Assembly (NCBI RefSeq): GCF_018294505.1
Contig: NC_057798.1
Coordinates: 371,242,942-371,306,941 of the forward strand
Direction of reading: 5' to 3'
DNA from: Triticum aestivum
Lineage: Eukaryota; Streptophyta; Magnoliopsida; Poales; Poaceae
Length of the DNA: 64,000 bases
Part shown: positions 10,267 through 20,359 of the stretch, piece by piece
How the letters are laid out: the number at the start of each line of letters is the position of its first letter
Numbering within the stretch: position 1 is the first letter of the stretch
The notes under the pieces: generated by a model
Told to the model about the DNA's origin: nothing
The model's database searches: none
What the model saw: the letters and a program-made list of their open reading frames with translations, nothing else
Program-made: the position numbers and the translations under genes

Positions 10267-10830
10267 GCGGTAGTACCGCAAGTACACGCGGTAGTACCGC
10301 TGGGTGTCACGGTAGTACCGCTCATCTGGAGCGGTAGTACCGCGGCTCCCTGGCCTTGTGCTGCTCCGGTGCGGTAGTAGGGGCGTATGTAATTTTTTAC
10401 ATCCGCGCCCTCCATGGTAGTACCGCTCGTCCAGCGCGGTAGTACCGCGGAGGCCCACGGTAGTACCGCTCCCTAGGAGTCGTAGTACCGTGGCCCTCCT
10501 ACCTAGTACCGCAGTGTCGCGGTAGTAGGCGCGGATGTAATTTTTTACATCCGCGCCCGCATGGTAGTACCGCGCCTCGCGGGCGGTAGTACCGCGTCGG
10601 ATTTTTGTACCTCGGGTTCAGCGGAAGTAGGCACGGATGTAATTTATTTTATCCGCGCCCTTCCCAGGCCGTGACTTTCCTGCCTTGCGGTAGTACCGCG
10701 CAAGTGGTAGTACTGCCCCCTTATCAGGCTAGTTCCGGCCTGTGTTGCTGTCGGGGTAGTACTGTGGTTAGCCACGGTAGTACCGCATAGCCTCGCGGTA
10801 GTACCGCGCCCCTAGAGCGGTAGTACCGTG
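10267..10830 (+). promoter_or_regulatory. Phased palindrome array in the U3 region of element A
   Basis: About twenty copies or variants of the 13-mer GCGGTAGTACCGC occur here. The arms GCGGTA and TACCGC are inverted around a central G. Central bases fall at 10273, 10294, 10315, 10337, 10377, 10420, 10442, 10463, 10485, 10506, 10525, 10567, 10589, and later 10759, 10780, 10801, 10823. Most steps are 21-22 bp or about twice that. Three TAATTTTTTA-type hairpins are embedded. The array ends about 50 bp before the TATA box, which suggests an enhancer-like cis region. Palindromic U3 regions are known from maize Sireviruses, but the protein that would bind this motif is unknown. Confidence 0.85.
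10528..10557. repeat. Perfect hairpin with 13-bp stem and TTTT loop
   Basis: Arms GGCGCGGATGTAA and TTACATCCGCGCC surround TTTT. Imperfect relatives lie at about 10380-10409 and 10630-10659. The same hairpins occur in the 3' LTR and in both LTRs of element B. Confidence 0.9.
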
Positions 10831-10876
10831 TGTCGCGGGCTGAACATGTGGATAACGGTTGGATTTTGTCCACGAC

Positions 10877-10883
10877 TATATAA
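10877..10883 (+). promoter_or_regulatory. Likely TATA box of the element A LTR promoter
   Basis: TATATAA in the context GACTATATAAGGGGCG lies just downstream of the palindrome array. The same site occurs in the 3' LTR (about 21735) and, as CTATAAAAGG, in the LTRs of element B. Confidence 0.65.
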
Positions 10884-11614
10884 GGGGCGTCTTCTACCTC
10901 TAGTTCACTACCTCTTCCATCTCTAAGCTCCATTGTTGCTCCAAGCTCCTTTTTCACTCGATCTCTCTCCCTAGCCAATCAAACTTGTTGATTTGCTCGG
11001 GATTGGGTGACAAGTGCCCGATCTACACTTCCACCATAGGATATTTGATTCCCCCCACTTATCCCTTGCGGATCTTGTTACTCTTGGGTGTTGAGCACCC
11101 TAGACGGTTGAGGTCACCTCGAAGCCATACTCCATTGTGGTGAAGCTTCGCGGGATTATTGGGAGCCTCCAAGTGTTGTGGAGATAGCCCCAATCTTGTT
11201 TGAAAAGGTCCGGTTGCCGCCTTCAAGGGCTCCAATAGTGGAATCACGGCATCTCGCATTGTGTGAGGGCGTGAGGAGATTACGGTGGCCCTAGTGGCTT
11301 CTTGGGGAGCATTGTGCCTCCACACTGCTCTAACGGAGACGTACTTCCCCTTAAAAGGAAGGAACTTCGGTAACACATCCTCGTCTCCACCGGCTCCACT
11401 CTTGGTTATCTTATCCCTTTACTTTTGCAAGCTTACTTGTGCCATATCCATTGCTTGCTTGTGTGCTCATTGTCTTTGCATCATATAGGTTGTCCACGTA
11501 GTTGCACATCTAGACAACCTATTTCATTGCAAGGTTTAAATTGTTAAAGAAAAGTCTAAAAATTGTTAGTTGCCTATTCACCCCCCCTCTAGTCAACCAT
11601 ATCGATCCTTTCAA

Positions 11615-11628
11615 TTGGTATCAGAGCC
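11615..11628 (+). other. Primer binding site of element A (initiator tRNA-Met)
   Basis: TTGGTATCAGAGCC begins one base after the LTR end. Its core TGGTATCAGAGC is complementary to the 3' end of plant initiator tRNA-Met, the usual primer for Copia elements. Confidence 0.92.
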
Positions 11629-11664
11629 TCGTCTCTTTATTAAGGACTTTGCCGTCCGAAGAGT

Positions 11665-14234
11665 ATGGTTGACGTCAACGACGGTGCGGAGGAACACGCC
11701 TGTGTCAATCCCATCTCGTCTTCGGCCGAAGGGGGAACCTCGGTCTCTCATGAGGAATTCAATGTGGCTTTACCACATTGAAAACCTCCATGATGGTCGA
11801 GGTTAAAAGCATGTTTACCGAATTCCTAGAGGGTCTCAAACTATCTACCTCACCGATGAAAGTGGGTGATCCCACTAACAAGGTGACGGATGCTAACCCC
11901 GACAAGGGGGAAGCTAATAGTGAAAAGAGTCCGTCTACTAGTGGTAGAAATGGCACCGGCATCTATGCCCATGTGGAACCCCCAGTGTATAGAGGACTGA
12001 TCCCCTCTACGCATTTGAATCATGCCGGTCCTCCTCCTAAATATGTGAAAAATGAAGATTATGATTCTTGGGTTTATCGCTTCAAGCATCATTTAAAACA
12101 TGTGAATACTAACCTTTGGAGAATTATTGAAGAAGGTTTCTATCCTCATGATCCAAGCAACTTCACCCCTCGAGAAGAAGTGGACAATCAATTCAATGAG
12201 AGTGCTCTCTTCATCATCCAAGATGCTATCCTTCCTGAAGATCTCCCTCATCTTCGACCTCATGTCATGGCTAAAGAAGCATGGAAGTGTGTCGAGTGTA
12301 TGTATCGAGGAAGTGCTAGCATTCAACACTCCAACTATGAAGTGGTGCAAGATGAAGCCGATGAGTTTGCAATGAAAGAGGATGAAGAACCTCGTGAGCT
12401 CTTTCGAAGAGTGACCAAACTTGCGGTCGCACTCCGAGATCATGGGAGCAAGGACACGGATGACAACTGGATCAAGCGCAAGTTCCTCAAGGCCATGATG
12501 CCCTACAACAAGGCCATGTCCTTCGTCATCCGCCAAAGACCGGACTTCCACTCCATGACCTCTGGTGAAGTGTTGGATGAGTTTGTTGCAATGAACATCT
12601 TGGATAAGACCGCCGACAATGCGGTGCTCCATTCCCAAAGGGCAAGGAAGCCCAATCTTGCCTTGAAGGCCAAGGTTAGTGTGGAAGAAGAAGAAGAGGA
12701 GGAAGATGAGGAGAGCAACCCTGAGGACACGAAGTATGATTATCATGAGCACATGGCTCTTGCCTCAAGACAGTTTTGGAGTTAGAAGACTACAAGACCC
12801 AACTTCAACAAGAACAACTCAAGTGGCCTCAAAGGGAAGCAACGAGTCAGAACTTGTTTCAACTGTGGCAATGTCAGTCATTTCGTTGCGGATTGTCCAT
12901 ACGAGAAGCGAGAAGACAATGGTGGCAAGTTCATTCGAAAAGACAAAGCCAAGTACTTCCCCAACAAGAACAACGTCACCAAGAAGACTCCTTCTTGCGG
13001 GTTGGTGGTTCAAGAAGAATACCGTGAGGATGACGATGATGATAAAGATGGTGAAACAATGGCCATGGCATCCGTTGCCATTGTCTCAACTCCTCGGGTG
13101 TCTCTCTTCGATGCACCTAACGAGAACATCACCGCCAAGTGCCTCATGGCTAAGGCCACCAACAAGGTAACCCCCAACATCAAAACCACCATTATTCCTA
13201 ACCCTCCTTCAATGGATGACTATGATAATGGTAAGGGGTCTAATGAGGAGTTCAATGAATTTGAGTCCTTCATGAGTAAGCTCAAGGGCAAATCCAAGAA
13301 GCATTTCGTTGCTCTCTTGGAACAACTTGGTGAAGCCAATGACATGATCGAGGCTCATGAAGAAACCATCACTAAGATGGAAAGTCATAGTCGTGACTAT
13401 GCCGATGAGATATCGGATATCTCTAATGCTCTTGAGGAAGAGCGTGGGCATCGTTTGGCTCTTGAGGAGTCACACAATGATGGTCATGCTAAACTAAAGA
13501 AAGATCTTGATCATGCTCTTGTTGTGTCTCGTGTTCTAGCTTCCGAGAAGGCTAAACTTGGGGTTGATCATGTTAGACTCACGGAGGAGTTTGATGTACT
13601 TGACAAGGCCCACAAGGTCTTGAAAGGTGCTCATGCCACCCTCAAGGAGTCTCATGCTCAACTCCAAGTTAAGCTAACCAAGGAAAAGGCCACATTTCCT
13701 CACATGGTCTTAATTGATAATGCAAATGCTACTAACCCATGTTGTGAGCATGTGCATCTTGTGGAGGAAAATGCCAAGTTGAAGGAACAACTCGAGAAAG
13801 GTCTTGTGTCATGCATACAAGGCGAGAAGAACCTAAATGACCTTTTGAGCAATCAAAAGGAAGTTGTGGGGAAGGAGGGAGTTGGGTTCGCACCCAAGTC
13901 CAAGAACAAGAAGAAGAACAAGGAGAAGAAGAGCAAGACCAATCGACCTCCTCCGCTCAAGCAAACCTTTGTGAAGGAGGGAGAAGGTGCTCCTAAGGAG
14001 AAGAAGAACAATGGGAAGAGTGGTGAAGCCAAAGAGCGCAACGCCATCTCTCCCAACAAAGCCGGCGACTTTAACCCCTCTTACGTGTTGTGCCGTGCTA
14101 GTGATGGACATGTTTATGCTAAATTTGTTGGTTCTCCTTATGAGTACATTGAATGGTCTATTTGGGTTCCTAAGACCCTTGTTACTAACATCAAAGGACC
14201 CATTACTCAATGGGTACCTAAAACCAAGCATTGA
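11665..14234 (+). pseudogene. gag: gag of element A, broken by one frameshift and one stop
   Basis: Gag forms the virus-like particle that packages the element RNA. The start ATG at 11665 matches the start in element B. One base is missing near 11769, which ends the first frame. The frame from 11778 continues through the capsid-like region (PREEVDNQFNESALFIIQDA) and an acidic stretch to a TAG at 12783 where element B has AAG. The same frame then carries a CCHC zinc knuckle (12855-12896, CFNCGNVSHFVADC), another acidic run, and about 200 residues of Glu/Lys/Leu-rich predicted coiled coil (roughly 13270-13850). It then has a basic Lys-rich part and ends at TGA 14232. A long coiled-coil gag extension is typical of Sireviruses. 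Pol lies in the +1 frame. Confidence 0.88.
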
Positions 14235-14244
14235 TCTCTTGTAG

Positions 14245-17200
14245 GTGTTTGCTTCCAGTGGGGGATCATGGTTGCTCGATAGTGGAGCAACAAATCATAT
14301 GACCGGGAGCAAGGACTTGGTGGTGGACGTGCACAATATCCCATCTATGCCCACCAATGTCGAATGGGGTGATGCCTCACATTCTAAGGTATTGGGTCTT
14401 GGCAAGGTTGTCATTTCTCATGATCTAACGATCGAGAAAGTCATGCTTGTTGAGTCCCTTGCGTTCAATTTACTTTCCGTTCGTCAACTCGCACTCATGG
14501 GTTTTGCCACCTTCTTTGATATTGATACCGTGGCCCTCTTGTGGAGCAAGACTCTTAAAGTAGCCTTTGTTGGGCATGTCGAGAACGGCCTCTATGTGGT
14601 TAACTTCTCGGAGCAACCCACTAAGACCGCAACATGCCTAATGGCTAAAGTTGATGTGGGATGGCTTTGGCATCGCCGTTTAGCCCACGTCAATATGAGA
14701 TCTTTGCAAAGTCTTCTCAAGGGGGACCATGTTCATGGACTAACGAATGTTAGTTTTGCCAAAGATCGTGTTTGCAGTGCTTGTATCAAAGGAAAGCTTC
14801 ATGAGACGGCTCACCCTCCCACGACTATCATCTACTCGAAGAGACCCTTGGAGCTCCTTCACATGGACCTCTTTGGGCCCCCATCCTTTGATAGTCTTGG
14901 GGTAGAAAGTATTGCTTGGTGATAGTGGATGATTATTCAAGATACACTTGGGTATACTTCTTCAAGAGGAAGAGTGAGACCCAACAAACCGTCATCGGCT
15001 TTGCAAATGAAGCTCAACGTCAACACGATGCAAAGATCTTGACAATAAGAAGTGACAACGGCACCGAGTTCAAGAACTACACCTTGGATGAGTTTCTCAG
15101 TGATGAAGGGATCAAGCATCAATATTCTGCACCATATACCCCTCAACAAAATGGTGTTGCGGAGGGAAAGAACCAGACGTTGATGTATGCGGCAAGGACC
15201 ATGATGGCGGAGTTCACGTCTCCATACAACTTCTGGGCCGAAGCCATCAACACAGCTTGTCATGCATCCAATCGGCTCTATCTCCGCAAAGGCTTGAACA
15301 AGACTCCGTATGAGATACTCACCGGGAACATGCCCAATCTTAAGTACTTCCGGGTGTTCAGGTGTAAGTGTTTCATTCTCAAGAAAGGTGTTCGTTTGTC
15401 TAAATTTGAAGCTAGAGCTCATGAGGGCATATTTGTTGGTTATGCTACAAACTCTCATGCTTACCGTGTTCTCAACAAGTCCAACGGACTCATTGAGGAG
15501 ACGTGTAACGTAGAGTTTGATGAAAATAACGGCTCCCAAGTGGAGCAAAGTGGTACTTGTGATGTAGGTGATGAAATTCCTCCCCAAGCCATAAGAAGAA
15601 TGGGTATTGGTCATATCCTACCCATTGAGGAACCCCTTGTGGCCGAAGGAGAAGGACAATGCTCCACTCAAGTGGAGCCATCACCTCCCCAAGACCCACA
15701 CGCTTCCGAAGAACAAAGTGAAGGCCCTCACCTTCATGAACAAGACCAAGGGCAAGATCAACCTCAAGATGGAGGTGAACCTCCAAATGATGCCCAAGGT
15801 CAAGTTCTCCCCCTCGAGCAAGTTCAAGATCATGAGAAAGCTCAAGACGGCGCTCAAGATGATCAAGTTAACCTTCCTCCTTCCACACCAGAGGAAGAAT
15901 TAGAGCGTCGTGCCGCGAAGATTGCTTCCAAACTCACCACCCAAGGCCATCTCATGGAAAACGTGGTTGGAAGTCTAAGAAAGGGGGTAAGCACTCGTAG
16001 ACAATTAGCTAACTATTGTGAACATCATGCATTTGTCTCTTGTGTTGAACCCCAAAAGGTCTATGAGGCGCTCGAAGACTCGGATTGGCTCAATGCCATG
16101 CATGAAGAACTAAACAACTTCGAGTACAACAAGGTGTGGAGATTGGTGCCAAGACCTTTGGGGAACCACAACGTCATTGGAACAAAGTGGATCTTTAAGA
16201 AGAAGCAAGATGCTCATGGGAACATCATTCGCAACAAGGCAAGATTGGTAGCACAAGGCTACTCCCAAGTCGAGGGCATCGACTACGGTGAAACCTTTGC
16301 TCCCGTTGCTTGTCTTGAATCCATTCGTTTGTTGATTTCTTATGCTTCCCATCACAACTTTAAGTTGCAACAAATGGATGTGAAAAGTGCTTTTCTTAAT
16401 GGTCCCACTAATGAGTTGGTTTATGTCAAGCAACCCCCCGGGTTCGAGGACCCCTACTTCCCGGATCACGTGTATCAACTCGATAAGGCACTCTATGGCC
16501 TTAAACAAGCCCCACGTGCGTGGTATGACCACCTTACCGAGTTGCTACAAGATCGTGGATTTGAAGTAGGACAAATCGATCCCACTCTTTTTACTAAGAA
16601 GGTCAAAGGGGAGTTGTTTGTATGCCGACTATATGTTGATGATATTATCTTTGGTTCTCCTAACAAAGCTTTTAATGAGGAATTTGCCGCTCTCATGACC
16701 TCCAAGTTCAAGATGTCTTCGATGGGAGAGTTGAAGTTCTTCCTTGGTTTTGACATCAAACAACGAAGAGAAGGAACCTTCATCAACCAAGCCAAATACA
16801 CTCAAGACATGCTTAAAAGATTCAAGCTAAGTGATGTCAAGCCGGCTTCTACACCAATGCCTACGAAGTGCCAACTTGACATCGATCCCAATGGTAAAGC
16901 GGTGGATCAAAAGGTATATCGCTCCATGATTGGCTCCTTGCTTTACCTTTGTGCATCTAGACCGGATATCATGTTGAGTGTGGGGATGTGTGCACGGTTT
17001 CAAGCCGCACCAAAGGAAAGTCACTATGTGGCGGTCAAGAGAATCTTTCGATATTTGGCTCATACCTCAAACTTTGGCTTATGGTACCCAAGAGGAGAAA
17101 ATTTCAAGCTTGAAGGTTTCACGGATTCTGATTGGGCAGGGGACAAAGTGGATAGGAAGTCCACTTCCGGAGGGTGCCAATTTCTTGGTTGCTCTTTGGT

Positions 17201-17585
17201 AAGTTGGTCTTCCAAGAAGCAAAGTTGTGTTTCCCTCTCGTCCACCGAAGCGGAGTATGTGGCGGCCGGTAGTTGTTGTGCTCAACTCCTATGGATGAGG
17301 CAAACTTTAAAGGAGTACGGTGTCATTTGTGACAAAGTGCCTCTTTGGTGTGATAATGGAAGTGCCATCAAGATTTCTCTCAACCCGGTACAACACTTCA
17401 AGACGAAGCACATTGAGATTCGGTATCACTTCATCCGGGATCACATTAGGCGAGGGGAGATCGAGCTCAAGTATGTCAACACTCATGATAACCTTGCAGA
17501 TATTTTCACGAAGCCCTTGGATGAAGCAAGATTTCGCGAGTTAAGGCATGAGCTAAACATCATTGATTTGAGCAATGTGACTTGA
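14245..17585 (+). pseudogene. pol: pol of element A: protease, integrase, RT, RNase H, one frameshift
   Basis: The polyprotein supplies the enzymes for replication and integration. The protease active site DSG is at about 14278 (SWLLDSGATNHM). Next come the pre-integrase zinc-binding His/Cys residues (WHRRLAH, then CSAC), and the integrase core with [18 protein letters not shown] and NGVAEGKN giving Asp, Asp and Glu. Reverse transcriptase carries YVDD at 16632-16643. RNase H carries SDWAGD, SSTEAEY and CDN. One base is missing near 14901 compared with element B, so the first frame stops at 14922 and the second runs from 14916 to 17585. In the integrase, a Gly and a Gln replace Arg residues that flank the catalytic Glu in element B. 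The remaining 889-codon frame is otherwise open. Confidence 0.93.
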
Positions 17586-18865
17586 ACCCGTACACCCCCC
17601 ACCACACTCAACGTGTTGTCTAGTTTAGGTGTAGGCATGGACATAGGGGGAGTGTTGTTCTCTCAATGAACTCTCCCTCCCCCCATTATGCATAAATCGA
17701 TCACCTCTTTCACATTAGCCATTTTTAATGGTACTTGTGCTTCAAAGATGAGTTTTGGTCATGGGCCCAAGGATAATTCTTCGCGGTGCCATACCATCCA
17801 ACTCAAACATAGGTGGCTTCAGCCACCGCCCTCTCTCCTCGAGAGGCTTTGTCGCTTGGTGGTTTCTTGTTGTCTTCTTGCCTCTGGTGTGTGCGTGTTC
17901 TTGTGTTTCTTGTGTGTGAAAAGTTTCCGTGCAAAGGCTTCTTCTTTTTCGTGTTGAAAAGCAGTGACTTGAACTCACGGTACTACCGCGGTCGGCTACG
18001 GTACTACCGCAGCCTGCCACGGTACTACCGCTTGCGGGAGCACGGTACTACCGTCACCACGCGGCAGTAATTTTTTACTGCCGCCTGGTTGAGCGGTACT
18101 ACCGCCTCGGTGCGGTACTTCCGCCCAAGCGGTACTACCGCGATGATACGCGGTACTACCACGCCGGTTCAAGCGCGTGGGGGATAAGGACGGGCAGGGG
18201 GAGTTTTAACTCCCCATGCCCATTCGATGTCCTCTCTCTCCACGTCGTCTCCTTCTCTCCCTCGCTCAAGAACAGAGCCGGCGTTCGTCGCCGGATCTCC
18301 TCCACCGGCTGCCCTCCTGTGATTCCAACCGTTGAGATCGTTCCCCACCACGTGCTCTTGCTATGGACCAAGGTTTTTCCCCAACTCCCTCTCCGTGTTG
18401 TTTGTGTTTAGTGTTTCTAGGTTTTGGGGGAGGCTTGTGTGTTCTTGAGATTCGTAGGCTTAATCTCTGCAAGAGTAGGATGATGGAGCATGGTATTGCA
18501 TAGGATTTATACTTGTATTGTTGTCTTGCGCTAGATCGGATCACCGTGGCACCGCCATTGTTTCGCGGTTCTTTTCAGATTCAAACCGCCCGTTGGATCT
18601 GACGCGACGCGGTACTACCGCCCGTCTGGCGCGGTACTACCGCTTGCGCAGTACTACCGCTTGCGCGGTACTACCGCCCCTCGGGAGCGGTACTACCGCG
18701 TTCTGTGCGGTACTAAAAGTTTACTTCCGCCCCAACCATGGTACTACCGTGCCCTAGCACGGCACTACCGCGTTTGGAGCAGTACTAATATTCTAGTACC
18801 GCAAGTAGTGGCAGTTTTACCGTGGCTCACATCTATCGCATGCCAATTTCTCGTATGCCTTCTAT
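17586..18865 (+). other. Non-coding region between pol and the accessory ORF of element A
   Basis: This region holds a polypurine motif (TAGGGGGAG near 17644), a CT-rich leader-like stretch near 18220-18270, and two groups of palindromes GCGGTACTACCGC (about 17977-18162 and 18609-18719). Their central base is C, the reverse of the LTR version. A perfect hairpin lies at 18061-18084 (GCGGCAGTAA, TTTT, TTACTGCCGC), and another at 18198-18215 (GGGGAGTT, TT, AACTCCCC). Both hairpins are conserved in element B. The region may carry a promoter, or splice or export signals for the downstream ORF. Confidence 0.75.
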
Positions 18866-20359
18866 GTGTTTCTTGTGCTTTTTCGTGGCCTTTGCATTGA
18901 TCTTCTCGCGTCTTTGGTGTTTTGCGTGTGTGTCTCAGGTGGTGGCTCTCGCCGGTCCAACCCCAGTCGTGACACTAGCTCCAAACGTCTGCGCAACCCA
19001 GGTGAAGTACCAGAAGGCTCGTCTGCCTCCAAGCGCAATGTCAAGCACTCAGCTAGCAAGCACAAGGAGCCCGCTAAGGGCATGGATGAGATAGCCCAAG
19101 CTGATTATGTCCGTCTCAGGCAGCTTCACCCTTACGTGCATCCGCATGCCACCTTCAGAGGTTGTGAGCTATTCTGGAACAAGCAACAGGTCAACATCTA
19201 TCTGGATGTCATCAAGAACAAGCAGAACACCTATGTGGAGGTGAAGTGGACTGATATGCATCACATGAGGAAGGACAAGTTTCGCGACTACTTTGGAGAG
19301 TCTCTGGACTTGGTGGAGCAGTTTGGCATTGAGCATGTGATTACCTTCCACCTCGACTATGACCCTGAGCTTATCTGTCAGTTCTTTGCCTCAGTCTACT
19401 TTCACTCCGATGAGGAACGGAGGATGACCTGGATGACCAACGGCCGTAAGCTGTCTACTACTTGGAAGGAGTTCATGGATCTCCTCCAGGTACCTGATGA
19501 TGGACTCGACTCTCCAGTGGGTGTTCGCCCCCATGCCAATGCTGATTCTGCCAGCAAGGACAGACTTGCCCTTTTCATGGTTGAGAAGGCACTCGCCAAT
19601 GGCAAGACAACTTTGGTGCTCAACCCTTTCCTGGATATCATGTATCACATCTTCCGCAACTCCTTGTTCCCTCGCATTGGTGATAAAGACAAGGTTCATG
19701 CCTATATGGTGGACATGATGCTCATCTATGAGGATGCTCATTCGTCTCAGTCACAGCCACTTGATGTCTCACACATCATGTGGTGTGAGCTCCGGTTTGC
19801 AGTGTTCAACCGCAAGGTGCCTATCTATGGGCTCTATATGTTTCTGCTGATTTCGAAGACTTGGGAGAAGATGTTTCCTGCTGATGAGTTTCTTGCTCCT
19901 GACTGGATTCGCCATGAGCCCATCTGCCTGCGTATCAAACCCAACTGGGCCAACACCACTACTCGCGCCGAGGCGACTGCTGCTAGGACTGCTGTTGATG
20001 AGGAAGATGCTGGCGCCGAGGATGTTGCTGAGGGCCATGCTGCTAGACCTTCCCAGAGTGCCTCTATGCCATCATGGGCCAAGAAGCTGAAGGACAAGAT
20101 GAAGACTCTTTTCTGCATGCAAGCCAAGGGGCAGTACAGGACTCACGTGGCGTCCAAGGAGAGTCGTCGCCGGGACAACAAGATCTTGCAGCTCTATGGT
20201 GAGGTAGTGTCTGGCGGGTCTGAGGAGCACATCACTCCAAAAGCCGAGTGGATGGAGAAGCAGGGCTACAGGTGGACTGAGTCTGAGGAGGATGTCGAGG
20301 AGACCATCCCTGCTGCCGAGCCGTCCGATAGAGAGGATTGGGACGAGTTCTCTGCTTGA
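18866..20359 (+). CDS. Accessory ORF after pol in element A (497 aa), PF20167-like plant transposon protein
   Basis: This intact ORF lies between RNase H and the 3' LTR, the place of env-like or extra genes in some plant elements. As drawn it starts with a hydrophobic segment of about 25 residues (MFLVLFRGLCIDLLASLVF), then a basic Ser/Arg/Lys-rich stretch. From residue 75 to 330 there is a globular part with FHLDYDPELICQFFASVYF, RKLSTTWKEFMDLLQVPDDG and FRNSLFPRIGDKDKVHAYM. After that come an Ala/Asp/Glu-rich linker, a Lys-rich helix and an acidic end. The globular part resembles, from memory, the putative plant transposon domain PF20167. A conserved TGTGTCTCAG next to GTGGTGGC (about 18935-18950) could be a splice acceptor, in which case the hydrophobic start is not translated. 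Element B has a broken copy. Function is unknown. Confidence 0.75.
   Translation: MFLVLFRGLCIDLLASLVFCVCVSGGGSRRSNPSRDTSSKRLRNPGEVPEGSSASKRNVKHSASKHKEPAKGMDEIAQADYVRLRQLHPYVHPHATFRGCELFWNKQQVNIYLDVIKNKQNTYVEVKWTDMHHMRKDKFRDYFGESLDLVEQFGIEHVITFHLDYDPELICQFFASVYFHSDEERRMTWMTNGRKLSTTWKEFMDLLQVPDDGLDSPVGVRPHANADSASKDRLALFMVEKALANGKTTLVLNPFLDIMYHIFRNSLFPRIGDKDKVHAYMVDMMLIYEDAHSSQSQPLDVSHIMWCELRFAVFNRKVPIYGLYMFLLISKTWEKMFPADEFLAPDWIRHEPICLRIKPNWANTTTRAEATAARTAVDEEDAGAEDVAEGHAARPSQSASMPSWAKKLKDKMKTLFCMQAKGQYRTHVASKESRRRDNKILQLYGEVVSGGSEEHITPKAEWMEKQGYRWTESEEDVEETIPAAEPSDREDWDEFSA

Larger units (their letters stand above)
9944..11613 (+). repeat. Element A 5' LTR
   Basis: It starts with TGTAAGGG and ends with CCTTTCA directly before the primer site. 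U3 holds the phased palindromes (about 10267-10830), followed by the TATA box at 10877-10883. The LTR is 1,670 bp and is nearly the same as 20800-22475. The short frames in it are chance frames and are shared with the other LTR. Confidence 0.95.

Noticed and set aside
10267..10830. CRISPR-like array (short palindromic repeats at regular spacing)
   Set aside because: The spacers are under 10 bp, the repeats are variable, the same array occurs in four LTRs, and the context is plant retrotransposons. It is a cis-regulatory palindrome array.
12093..12752. 219-codon minus-strand ORF inside element A gag
   Set aside because: It is the antisense shadow of the conserved gag frame, as are the minus-strand ORFs at 14937-15614 and 42088-42765 opposite integrase.
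18866..18945. Hydrophobic N-terminus of the accessory ORF as a signal peptide of an envelope protein
   Set aside because: The segment is poorly conserved in element B and may lie upstream of a splice acceptor. No further membrane segment or envelope feature is seen in the protein.
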